From: Botrytis cinerea B05.10
Taxonomy: Eukaryota > Ascomycota > Leotiomycetes > Helotiales > Sclerotiniaceae
Direction: 5' to 3'
Length of the DNA stretch: 64,000 nt
Assembly: GCF_000143535.2 (NCBI RefSeq)
Contig: NC_037315.1
Location: 868,001 to 932,000, forward strand
Shown here: in pieces, positions 1-10,709 of the stretch
Position numbering within the stretch: position 1 is the stretch's first letter
Layout of the letters: the number at the start of each line of letters is the position of its first letter
Program-made: the position numbers and the translations under genes
Notes under the pieces: generated by a model
Database searches by the model: none
What the model was told of the DNA's origin: nothing
What the model saw: only the letters and a program-made list of their open reading frames with translations

Positions 1-71
1 AATCTCGTGTTGATCAAGCTATCTCTACTACTCGACGTACCCTCGGCACCCGTCCTGTGCTGGGATGAATG

Positions 72-79
72 TATAAATA
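72..79 (+). promoter_or_regulatory. Probable TATA box of the carboxypeptidase gene
   Basis: TATAAATA lies 84 bases upstream of the ATG at 163, a plausible distance for a fungal core promoter. A pyrimidine-rich stretch (about 89-110) follows, as is common just before ascomycete transcription starts. The transcription start itself cannot be seen. Confidence 0.45.
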
Positions 80-162
80 TGTCCGGATTCCTTCTCTCCT
101 TCCTACAACCTCTTGTTGTGTGATTCTCGAGTTCTTGTGTATTGCTCACTGATATCTACAAG

Positions 163-2024
163 ATGCGCGGCTTAAATTCCCTAGCAGTTTTGCTTGCTGC
201 CTCTGTGACTTCAGTAGTAGCTGTTTTGCCACATCATGAAGCCCATGCAAAATATGCCAAAAGAGCACAGCCAAAGCATGTTCTCCCCAGGCAACCTGCA
301 TTGAAGCCAAGATCAATCTCGAAATATTTGACAAATTCAACAGCTTGTAAGTTAATCTCCAATCCGTGCCACAAATTTTCTTAGGCGGGTGTTGCATAAT
401 CAGAATGTGTACTGATTCCAATTCTAGCCTTTGCCGTCAATGGAACCGCGCTACCCGAGATCGACTTCGATATTGGTGAATCATATGCCGGAACTTTACC
501 TATTAGCACCAATGCTAGCGACACGAATCGATTGTGGTTTTGGTTCTTCCCATCTGAAAACCCTTTGGCGGAAAAGGAGATCACAATATGGTTAAATGGC
601 GGTGTAAGTTTATATACCCAAGCCCTTCCTCTCCTACCCCCAGAGACATTACTAAATAAGTCTCTAGCCAGGATGCTCCTCCCTTGATGGATTGTTTCAA
701 GAAAATGGACCTTTCAGTTGGCAATCTGGCACATATGCACCTATCCCAAATCCATACTCATGGACCAACTTGACCAATATGATCTGGATCGATCAACCCG
801 TCAGCACTGGATACTCACCCGGAGATATCCTTGTTGACGATGAAATTGATGTTGGAAATCAATTTGCCGCATTCTGGAAGAATTTCATTGATACCTTTAG
901 CATGCAAGGCTACAAGATTTACATCACTGGCGAGAGTTATGCTGGTCAATATATCCCATACATTGCTAGTAACTTCTTGGACCGCAACGATACCACATAC
1001 TACAACTTGAAGGGTATTCAGGTGTGTAGCTATGGCAATGGATGAATGGCCATGTTTTTTGCTAACCATATACTAGATCAATGATCCATCTATCAACGAT
1101 TTCGATACCATGGGTTCGGCCCCTGTTACAGCTGCAGCTCTGTATTATCAGAACGTTCTCAACCTCAACGATACTTACATTGCAAACATTACTGCACGAG
1201 CAAAGTCTTGCGGTTACACTGACTTCCTCGAATATGCATCAGTTTTCCCTCCAGCAGGACCAATCCCAACGGCTCCAAGTTCATCGGAATATGGTTGTGA
1301 TCTTTATGATGATATTTATAACGCAGTCTACTATGTCAATCCATGTTTCAACATCTACCACCTCACAGATTTCTGTCCATTCTTGTGGGATGAACTCGGA
1401 TTTCCATCTCTTGCCGGAGGACCCAACAACTACTTCAACCGTACCGATGTCAAAGAAGTTCTCCATGCGCCAGTCGACGTTGATTATTTCGTCTGTACTG
1501 GTGGACCCAACCTATTCCCAGAAGGAGACAAATCCATTGATTCTGCTCTCGGTCCCCTCCCCTCCGTTATCGAACGCACAAACAATGTCATCATCGGCCA
1601 CGGACTTCTCGATTTCCTCCTCTTCGCCAACGGTTCTCTAATCACCATTCAAAACATGACTTGGCACGGTCTTCAAGGATTCCAAGAGGCTCCTTCTTCG
1701 ACTCAAAACTTCTACGTCCCATACCATCAATCCATTGGTGAAATTCTCTCTATTGTGAACGATGCTATTCCCAACTCACCTCCACAGTATGATACTGCAG
1801 GTGCGGGATACCAGGGAACTTGGCACACCGAGCGAGGACTTACCTTCTCGACTGTTAACTTGGCGGGCCACGAGATTCCACAATATACTCCTGGTGCAGG
1901 ATACAGACATTTAGAGTTTTTGTTGGGCAGAATTGCCAATCTGAGTGTGGTGGGTGATTACACGACTCAGACTGGAAATTTTACAGGGGTTAGTGCGCCG
2001 TTGAAGATGAGGGGGTTGTATTGA
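163..2024 (+). CDS. Secreted serine carboxypeptidase (peptidase family S10)
   Basis: Four exons: 163-346, 428-603, 668-1021 and 1077-2024, giving 553 residues. The N-terminus is a signal peptide (hydrophobic stretch at about residues 5-21) followed by a basic propeptide-like segment. Splicing restores the S10 oxyanion motif WLNGGPGCSSL across intron 2. The nucleophile is Ser210 in GESYAGQY, the acid probably Asp417 in GLLDFLL, and the histidine His503 in LAGHEIPQY, so the triad is intact and in order. Family members remove C-terminal amino acids at acid pH in the vacuole or outside the cell. Many NxT/S sites suggest a glycosylated secreted enzyme. No vacuolar sorting signal is obvious, so secretion is the simpler reading. 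Length is normal for the family. Confidence 0.93.
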
Positions 2025-3423
2025 GACAATGAGACGATGAAATAATGAATGGGGATAAGTAGAGGATGTTAATGTCAATATACTCGCGCTTGTATATGAA
2101 GTCTAGGGACATGGCGTTGAAAAACATGAATGGACGTCACATAAAGATCTCATAATACGTTGGTATCTAGATGATAATACCAAATGGTTTCTCGACAAAC
2201 CGAATCTTCTCCCTGCACTTGAAATGACATCATGAGAGAATACCAACACTATTTTTTAGTCTTCGGCACTTGATCTAAAATGGAAAACTTTAACCTTATA
2301 ATGCCCATCTCTTATTCCTTCATTATTTTCGCTCTATCAAGATATATATATCTCTACCTGTCTAATCCCTTCCTTTCCCACTATTCTGTCTTCCTCACCC
2401 CTCGAAAACAAATCTAACAGCTGAAAAAGTCCGCTATATTCAAAGTAGACAAACCACTCTTAGTTTTAGATTTTCGAACAGCATCAAAAAAGTTCAATTC
2501 TCCTGTAGAAAACCCTGCTACTCACCATCAATAGACACACTCGCTGACTATATCTTCCTGGTGCCTAGACAATCGTTGTCATAGTCTCGGATGGCGGACG
2601 TTTGGTACTCTAGAAATCAGCTTGCTCCCTATGAATGTCTGTATACATAATCAGGAATCAAGCACCCAGAGAATTTGCTCGAAAGTGTTGGTAGAGTACC
2701 ACGAAGTAAAGTACCTCTTGGCCATGGAGAGAAGAAGAGCCTGCAGGGAATCACATCGAGGTGTGCACTTGCGATAAGCTTTACGGGGGTGCGAGCGGGA
2801 GTGGGATGAAAAGGGTGAGCGGATACAGTTTATGGCCGTTGCCCGTTCACCCCGCTTGCTCGTATTTTATACTCCGTTTCTTTAACCTGGGAATGTTTTC
2901 AAGGCGAGGAATAGCAAAGTTTATTGGAGACTGGAATTCTATCATACTGTTGAGACTTTGAATGCGGGGCTTTGATCTCTCGTATTGCGTTCTTTACAGA
3001 CTATATGTGGAGTTGGAAATTATGGTTTAAGACAGTTTATGAGCCCATTATCAATACACTTGTCTATTAACTATTCTTTTTTTTTGCGAGAGATATTGGT
3101 ATATAGAGAGCGAAGTGTACAAATGCGTAATACGCCACGAGCGCCACACTTCATATTCATCATTGCATTGCATTGCTCTAATTCCATTATTGACATGTGA
3201 GCCAAATAAAAATGTACCTAGGCGGGAATCGTCGGATTTCCCAACACAAGGACGATCCAACGGCACAGCTTTGACAATATCCATAAGTGCTGAGCTGTTC
3301 AATCCTCCTCGACACATTTTGTTGGGTAATCCTGAGACATTCCTCCATGACCTCCGCGTCGAATCTTCCATATTCTCTTTCGATACTTGTATTCCACCAA
3401 GTGTTCGACACTCCCAATCCACC
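2025..3423. other. Intergenic, 1.4 kb, no gene recognised
   Basis: Holds the 3' end of the carboxypeptidase transcript and the promoter of the next gene. Short open frames on both strands show no domain, signal peptide or splice continuity. A pyrimidine-rich stretch lies at about 2310-2400. Confidence 0.6.
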
Positions 3424-5152
3424 ATGATTAACAATTCACGGGCTGAGTATGTCTTTATCCGGATTTGCATCTTTGCCCTGCAGAGTATACCACTTGTTAG
3501 TTTAGCATATTGCTTCAGTCTCGCATGTACGACTTTCTTCACGAATTATGAATTTTACAGAGTCGCGCGCGGTTTGGAATGGGTATTTCTGGCCGAATCT
3601 TTCTTCTTCCTCTTTTGCTTCCTGCCGTATCGCATTTGGCTTCAACGAGAAGCTATACATCCACCCGCACCTTCGCGAGGAGAGAGAGCGATTTTATACC
3701 AGAGGTGTGCGGATAATATCACGGATCCGGAGGCGTATTTGCAGAAATGGTTTTTGGGTGCGGATATTGGGGAGATTAGGAAGGAGAATGTAAAGGAGTT
3801 CTTTCTTTGGGCTTTCTTCAATCGGGGTGGGCCGCCTGGGGACGATGAGGAGGAGTTGGAAGAATATATTGAGATTTTGGAGAGGCAGCTGGGGAGAGAG
3901 ATTCCGGAGGGGAGAGGAAATGCTAAGTGTTTGAGGTTGACGTTGGATGAGGTTGTTATGTCGCATAGGAGTTTGATTTGGTATTGTGTAAGGACTCTTA
4001 TTCTTCGTCTGCAGACAAACAAAAAGAGGTGCTAATGTTAATCACTACATACAGTGTGTTGGATTCGTTGATTTCTTAACATTTTGCTCCCTGCGCTACT
4101 ATGGCTTCAACTTTTACCGTACAAATCTCAAACAATCCCTCAGCATCATTCCTATTCGCCCGCACAGTCTTCTTACTACACATCACTCACCTGCTCAGCA
4201 TATATCGTATTGGCACCGGCCGCACACTTCGAAAACCAAACTCCCAGTCGTTTTCATCCATGGCATCGGTATCGGTCTATATCCCTATACCCAATTCCTT
4301 AACGAACTCAATGCCTCCGCCGGCACCCCCGATGATCACATTGGCATTCTTGCTCTCGAAATCATGAACATTAGTTTTCGTCTCACTCATTCTGCGCTCT
4401 CGCGCGAGGAAACTGCTCTCGAGGTATCTCAAATTATCAGTCAACATTTCGGGCCAGATCAGAAGTTTGTCCTAATTTCTCACTCGTACGGCACGGTGGT
4501 GACCACACACCTTCTGCAATCTCCGATTTTATCCTCGCGCATTGGCCCGGTTGTTCTCATCGATCCTGTCTCCATCTGCTTACATTTACCTTCTGTCGCA
4601 TTTAATTTCACTCGTCGGATCCCAAAAGATGCGAACGAATACCAATTATACTATTTCGCAAGCATGGATCCAGGAGTTAGTCATACTCTGGGAAGAAAAT
4701 TCTTTTGGAATGAAAATGTACTATGGAAGGAGGATTTTGAGGGAAGGAAAGTTACGGCAAGTATGGCGGGAAGAGATTTGATTGTGGACACGGAGGCAGT
4801 GGGAAGGTATTTAAGCTGTGGAAATTTATCCGGTAGATCGATGCTGAGTTTGAGGGCTGCGAACGGAGATGCGAATGGGACAGTCAAGAGTACTTCGAAT
4901 GTAAATGTGGCGCCATTGATAGATATTGACGAGTCAGATGCAAGAGAAGTTGAAAGACCCGTAGATATATATGGTACACGAGCAGACGAAGTGGATATAG
5001 AAGATGAGGACGAATGGAAGTACAGAGAATGGAAAGGAGTAGGAACAGAAGTTTTATGGTTCGGGATGTTGGATCATGCGCAAGTTTTTGATAAGATGTC
5101 GACAAGGAGGAGAATTATTGATGTTGTGAGGAATTATTGCGAGGAAGATTAG
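3424..5152 (+). CDS. Membrane-anchored alpha/beta hydrolase
   Basis: Two exons, 3424-3987 and 4055-5152, give 553 residues. The frame is open upstream to 3115, but ATG 3424 is preferred because hydrophobic segments follow it at once (about residues 12-40 and 46-72), suggesting an N-terminal membrane anchor. The hydrolase fold starts in exon 2: VVFIHGIGIG is the strand-turn that forms the oxyanion hole, and Ser332 in SHSYGT is the nucleophile elbow. A His near residue 529 (LDHAQ) fits the catalytic histidine. An acidic, low-complexity insert (about residues 455-515) lies just before it. Substrate is unknown; a lipase or esterase role is possible. Related fungal proteins are usually annotated only as hydrolase-fold membrane proteins. 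Confidence 0.82.
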
Positions 5153-5786
5153 GAAATAGGGGTAGCGGGGTTGTGAAGAAAAATTGTCTGCGGTTTGAAG
5201 AGTTTTGAGGGGTAGAAATAGGGAGAGATTAGATTCGATTAGATATCGAAGACCTAGACGGAAGAGATGTGTAACTTGGTGGAATGGAAGTAGAGGCAGA
5301 AACGGAGTAACAATTTGATTATAGACCTGTAAAGAAAGACCTTTGGTTCTTGTTGGACACCTACCTCGAAATTGTACCAAGGATAAAAATGATAACGAGT
5401 AACGCGTAATCAGCGAAATAAACTACTGTACATCGAAATTGAATGGAGCGAACTCTTCAAATCCCCTATTGATATAATACTTGTTAAACCATTCCAATCC
5501 AGATTCACACATGATTTTGTTCTTGAAAAATACTCTTTTGCAAGCAAGCCAAAAGGCGTACGTAGTCTTGATTATATTTTACACATGAAATCCTTAAAGG
5601 TGTTTAGGGGGGTTTTTCTTGGTCTGCATTGTTAAGGTTATGAATAGATAGATAGACAGACATCTTGATCGTTAGCTCTCCCCTCCCCTCCCCTCAGGAT
5701 CAAAGTCCATACTTCGTGTTCGCATAATCTAACCCGTAAAATTGCAATTGTGAAGCTACACCCTGAAGGAACTAGCTCGTTACCTA

Positions 5787-5814
5787 TCAGTCAGTCAGTC
5801 AGTCAGTCAGTCAG
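5787..5814 (+). repeat. Microsatellite (TCAG)7
   Basis: Seven perfect tandem copies of TCAG read directly from the sequence. It lies in non-coding DNA between convergently unrelated genes. Confidence 0.97.
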
Positions 5815-5900
5815 TACTCATACATAGAGTAATAGAATATAGTACGATCATCTCATTCTCCATTTCGCATTCTATTTAATTTCCACACTCGAGAATAACT

Positions 5901-5941
<41 letters not shown>

Positions 5942-5964
5942 TAGATAGATGGACAGATAGATAG
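5901..5964 (+). repeat. Compound microsatellite (ACAG)10 followed by ATAG/GATA units
   Basis: Ten perfect ACAG units at 5901-5940 pass into degenerate ATAG/ACAG units up to about 5964. A related GATA/GACA tract occurs near 5642-5662. Such compound tracts are often length-polymorphic between strains. Confidence 0.95.
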
Positions 5965-6512
5965 TCTAGAACCGAACCGAACGAACCATAAAATCGGGAA
6001 CCCTACCTAACTACCACATGCTTATTTCAGCTTCCCCGCACGACCTAAAATCGCTATGAGAGTATTTCTTCATCCTCCTCCGGCGACACCGGCGACGCTC
6101 TAGCATAGGTATCTACAAATATGGAATTCTAGGGTCTACATCCAGAACGGAGACGTTGTGAAAAGGGCTAGAGCGCGGGATGCAGAATGGAGAGTGGGTC
6201 CAGCTGAAAGAATCGCAGCTGAATGGTAGGGTGCGCGCGTGCGAGTATTTAGGTTCGGGGATACGGATGGGGCTAGAACTCTATAGATTTTGGGGAGAGA
6301 GGGGGAGGGGGAGGGAATTATTGGATTTTTTTGGGCGCAATGGGTGATTTGGTGGCGGCGTGGAGCTGGCTGAGTTGTAAATGAGGTGGCTTTGTGATTA
6401 ATGTAGTGTGTGGGAATGGGATACGAGGAAGGAGAATGAGAATGAAGATAAATAGGAGACTCCCATTATATGCAATGTTGACGGTGGTTCTGTATCGAGA
6501 AGCTATTTAAAC

Positions 6513-8506
6513 ATGGCGTTTATCAGTGAAAGTATTATTCCAGACAGCAAAATCAAGCCTGCCCGAAAGCGCATCATAATTTGCTGCGATGGAACCTGGC
6601 AATCCGCCGTTTCTGGCAAAGAGAATTGTCCATCTAACGTGACACGTCTCTGTCGCGCCATCAACAGCGTCGCCCGAGATCCACAAGATGGAGAAAATTG
6701 GCAACAGGTCGTTTGGTATGATTCTGGAGTCGGAACTACATCTACGGGTCTAGGACCTGGGCTTGAGGGAGCTATTGGTGAGGGATTGGAAGGAAATGTT
6801 ATTGAGGCGTACAATTTCTGTGTACTGAACTGGAATCCGGGAGATAAGATTATGTGTTTTGGATTCTCTCGGGGTGCGTATACGGCGAGGACGATTGCGG
6901 GGTTGATTTCGGATATTGGGATTTGTTCGAAGAGGCAGCTTCAACAATTTCCCGAATTGTGGAAGTTGTATAAGCAGAAAACATGCGGAGACGATGGAGC
7001 CAGGAAAAGGTTTTATGGCAGTTCTCTGTACTATAGTTGGCGAGAAGGGAGAGTTGCTGATCCGCAGCCGGATCTGGAGGATCGGCCTCATGAGGGGTTA
7101 GTTTTTGATATAAAGGCTCATGGTGAATGGGCCCCCGAAGAATCAATGGAAGTAGAGGTGGTAGGAGTCTTTGATACTGTCGGAGCTTTAGGGTTGCCAG
7201 AAGTATTTGGGATGGAATTGCCCAAATGGACGACGATTGGTGACAAGCCTGAATGGCACAATGTTGAACTTTCAGCGAGTAAGTCCTGCTACTTGATAGA
7301 GCTGCATTGATTAAGAAGCTAATTCACATGTCAGACATCAAGCATGCATTTCAAGCGCTAGCCCTTGATGAACACCGCGAAGCATTCACACCTACACTTT
7401 ACTACATCAAAACGCCAAAGAATTTTACAGACACTGAAATAGAGGCACAACGGACTATATCTGACAAGGCAAATGTAGAATGGAATGATATGATTTCCAG
7501 TTCTGAACCTAACCTCGAAAAACTGCGCGATCTGGCCAAAGATCGAGACGACGCTACTGAAATGGTCGTTAAGATGGAAGAAAACAATAAGATGAAGAAA
7601 TCACTAGCTGATGAGAAGGCTGAGAAGATATTGGAACAAGTTTGGTTTCCTGGCTACCACATACACATTGGTGGAGGATCAAGTGATACGCTATTGAACA
7701 AGGACAATATGGAAGAAATGTCCAACATTACGTTAGCATGGATGCTAGACCAAATTGAAAATTATGTGTCGATTGATAGGGAAACCATAAAGGAAGACGG
7801 TTATGATCGCCAGGGGAAATTCGCGCGACTGAACAACGAGCGACAAGCTTACCTAGATAGAGAAGAGGAGCGTGAGAAAGAAGGCTGGGGTCCATGGATT
7901 TGGCGAAAAGGCAAATGGGCAGCTTCCAAAGTTGCCCACCCTCTGACCGACGAAAAGAACATTCACTCTGAGGCCCGACGACATGCGTGGGGCGTTGGAG
8001 ATCTGAATGATAGTTTCACCACCATGTACAAAGCCAACGGCTCGAAACCACGCACACCAGGTCGTTATGCTCTTGATAAGAAAGGCAACAAATTGGGCGA
8101 CACACGTGAATCCATTCACCCAACTACGGGATTCAGAGTGGAACAGCTGGACAAGAAAGCAGAAGAGGCAAGAAATCAGAAAGATCATAAACGTCACAAG
8201 GACTGGGAGAAATTGAGATACAGACCTATTGGGCTAGAGGGTAACAAGTACAAACGCCAGAAGAAAGTGGATGAGCAAGGAAAAGTGACAGCGTACGAGT
8301 ACATTTTCGAGTACAAAGATGGCTCAGAAACGCTGCCAGAATGGCGGTTGGGTGACGCGAATTGCTATGAGAGGCTAGCAATTGAAGGGTCTGCTGCGTA
8401 CGACTATGTCGATGAGCTTGATCGAACCTTGGAAACCGACGTTAAGACTGTTCGTCTTGACTTTTGGGGCGATAAAGCATCGTCGTTTCAAGTCGTCTCT
8501 AATTAA
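6513..8506 (+). CDS. DUF2235 domain protein (T6SS phospholipase effector-like hydrolase fold)
   Basis: Two exons, 6513-7278 and 7335-8506, give 645 residues. The N-terminal half is the DUF2235 fold: IIICCDGTW at about residues 21-29, the spaced DSGVGTT segment, and the nucleophile motif FGFSRGAYTAR with Ser119. DUF2235 is an alpha/beta hydrolase-like domain related to bacterial type VI phospholipase effectors; in fungi its substrates are mostly unknown. After the catalytic half (about residue 420 on) the chain is charged and Lys/Glu-rich, with no domain I recognise. No signal peptide or membrane segment is seen, so it is probably cytosolic. Exon junction: codon AAC is split, giving NVELSA-NIKHAFQAL. 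Confidence 0.88.
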
Positions 8507-8643
8507 TCAAGGCATAAAGTTGGCTATATTTCGGGTTGTAAGCGCTTGAAGTAAGTAGTACATAAATAAGTTATATTAGGGGTCTTTGACTGAGACATGT
8601 ATAATAAACAAGATAGTCCTTGAATATCACAGTTTAATCAATA

Positions 8644-8718
8644 TGAGAGAGTGAGAGAGAGAGAGAGTGTGAGAGTGTGAGAGAGAAAGTTGACAAGATC
8701 TTCTCCAAGATCTTCTCC
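8644..8718 (+). repeat. GA-rich tract followed by a 12-bp tandem duplication
   Basis: 8644-8687 is almost entirely GAGA/GTGA units. At 8695-8718 the 12-mer AAGATCTTCTCC occurs twice in tandem; it contains the palindrome AGATCT. Confidence 0.9.
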
Positions 8719-8720
8719 AA

Positions 8721-8770
8721 GAGGGCAGTGGAGGGCAGTGGAGGGCAGTGGAGGGCAGTGAAGGGCAGTG
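8721..8770 (+). repeat. Minisatellite: five copies of the decamer GAGGGCAGTG
   Basis: Four perfect copies (8721-8760), then one copy starting with A instead of G (8761-8770), then a partial GAGGGGCAG. It is non-coding. Confidence 0.96.
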
Positions 8771-9176
8771 GAGGGGCAGATGATAATCAGGGACCAACTG
8801 AGTAGTGCCACACTTTCTCCATTAGCGGTCGAGCCCCGCACCTACACTGAATTTCGTCATTGGTTGCTGGGGGCAGGTACCTCCCTGGTCTTCCAAGCTG
8901 CAAATAATAACAAACAAGGCTCAAACAAGGCTCTCTACTCGAGACGATTAGCCCAACTATTTAACTAGTCCTCACGCTTTCTGTTTCTTTCCTTTCTTCT
9001 TTTGTTCTGCTGTAGCAACCAGCTTGACAGCCGAGCTTCACTTGAGTATCCTCCCTCCCTCGAAACAATCTCTTCACCAAACGTCTACACACCCAGACGA
9101 ACGATAGATTCGAATCCTTCATACTCTCTTGCCACAAACCCACAAGCTCGCAAACCCATTCACCATATTCGCAGAA

Positions 9177-9879
9177 ATGTCGGAGCAAACCCAAGAAGCC
9201 CTCGTCGATACAAGTTCCGTTGTGCGACCAGCACAGCACGAACGTCAAAAGAGTTTGGAGAAGTTGTATGCCGATAGGCCTACGGCTCACGAATTGAAGG
9301 AGAGACACATTTTGTTAGATACAGATGCTGCACCGTATGTTTTCCTGTCTTTCTTTTCCTACGATCTCCCATCCCCATACTCCCCCATTCTGCTATCGTG
9401 TTCTAGCAGCTTGCTCGCCAACGCGCTAATTGCGGGGTAAACACTATAGTGGTATTCAAAGTGCTCAACATGCACTCGAACAACAAAGAATTTCGGATAG
9501 CTTGAAGAAAAATTTGGAGCATCGTCCTACTAAAGAGGATTTAGTTGAACGTATGCATTTTCCTCCCTCACAACCTTCTTTACATCTAATATCTAATCTC
9601 GATCGAAATGCAAACTGACACCGCAAATTAGGCAATATCCTCTCCTCCACAACCGCCGCCCCAGGCATTCAAGCGCAACAAAAAGAATTGGAAAAACACA
9701 TGCGTGCGGACAGTTTGAATGAAAAATTAAGTCATCGTCCGCAACCGGAAGAGTTAATGAATAAGGGTGTTTTGAAAGAGGATCCCACGAGTCCGATTGA
9801 AGGCGGCAATGCGAGTGCCGAGAAGAGATACGAGGAAGCTATTGAAGAGGAATACGCCAAGAGAGAAGGAGGGGCTTAG
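9177..9879 (+). CDS. Small RPEL-repeat protein
   Basis: Three exons, 9177-9334, 9450-9550 and 9632-9879, give 168 residues. Three RPEL-type motifs are seen: RPTAHELKERHIL (from residue 34), RPTKEDLVERNIL (from 78, split by intron 2) and RPQPEELMNKGVL (from 122). Each follows a basic/amphipathic helix of the type SLEKLYADRP. In animal MRTF and Phactr proteins RPEL motifs bind G-actin; small fungal RPEL proteins are conserved but little studied, so actin binding here is inference. The third copy has lost the usual Arg before the final hydrophobic pair. The C-terminus is acidic. No signal peptide or membrane segment is seen. Confidence 0.88.
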
Positions 9880-10709
9880 ATTTACGACGAGATTATTGTG
9901 ATTGGGCTGAAGGGAGTTTTTGATTTATACGTGCGAGGGAGTTGAGTTGTCTTTAGCATGTATGCATGCGATATGATTGCGACAGCCAGAACAGAGGAAT
10001 ACAAACGATGAATATGAAAACGGGAATAGGCATCGGAGTGCGAATAGGATGGGTTGAAATGCGGGACTAGTATTTGCGATTTTCTAGCAAGCAATGAAAT
10101 ATACCACAATTCTCGCATGTGATTGCCTCATTGTGTCTCTTTGAGCGTGTGTCTCCGGCCTGTTCGTTTAAGGGTCTTTCTCTGTCCTAGTAGGTGAGTC
10201 TGTCTTGTGGTTTAATTCCAAAAATATAACACGCGCTTCCATATATCCCACAAAGCACTTGATCGGGGCCTAGTTGCTCGTGCTTAATATACCTACCTAC
10301 CCACCCAAGTCATCACCTTCGGTAGCCCATATTGTACTACAGACTTGACTCTTATATTCTTATCAGCTAGCGAGAAGGGGGAATATATTATGATGTCATT
10401 GGTTGGTGAATTTAGTTCTAGGTGCATTGTGCTACTAGGAGGTATATTGGATGGGTGTGTACATAGGTAGGTCTATCACACATACTTTATGTTAAACGTT
10501 TCACTTCAGTCAATACACTTTCTGTTGGTTCCAATTACAGCGGCATAACTACTATTAGTGAGCTGGTAATGTACATCGACGTATTTTTGGGTATCTGAAA
10601 TTTATGCAAAAAAGAATATGCTCTGTCCATCGTAACAGCGCGTGAAATGAACTCCCCCGAATGCCAAATCCCATCATAATGCATCATTGCTTCGCTGTGA
10701 CACCCCGTT
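9880..10709. other. Intergenic between convergent genes
   Basis: The RPEL gene (+) and polymerase kappa gene (-) converge here, so it should hold both 3' UTRs. No coding signal was found. Confidence 0.55.

Larger units (their letters stand above)
5153..6512. other. Intergenic, 1.36 kb, microsatellite-rich
   Basis: No coding signal was seen. It contains several four-base repeat tracts (listed separately), a CCCCT run near 5680-5695 and a G-rich purine stretch at about 6293-6315, just upstream of the DUF2235 gene. Confidence 0.6.
8507..9176. other. Intergenic with tandem repeats and the RPEL-gene promoter
   Basis: Between the DUF2235 gene and the RPEL gene. It contains a GA-rich tract and two tandem repeats (listed separately), then a CT-rich leader from about 8975 to 9070. 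No gene is supported. Confidence 0.6.
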
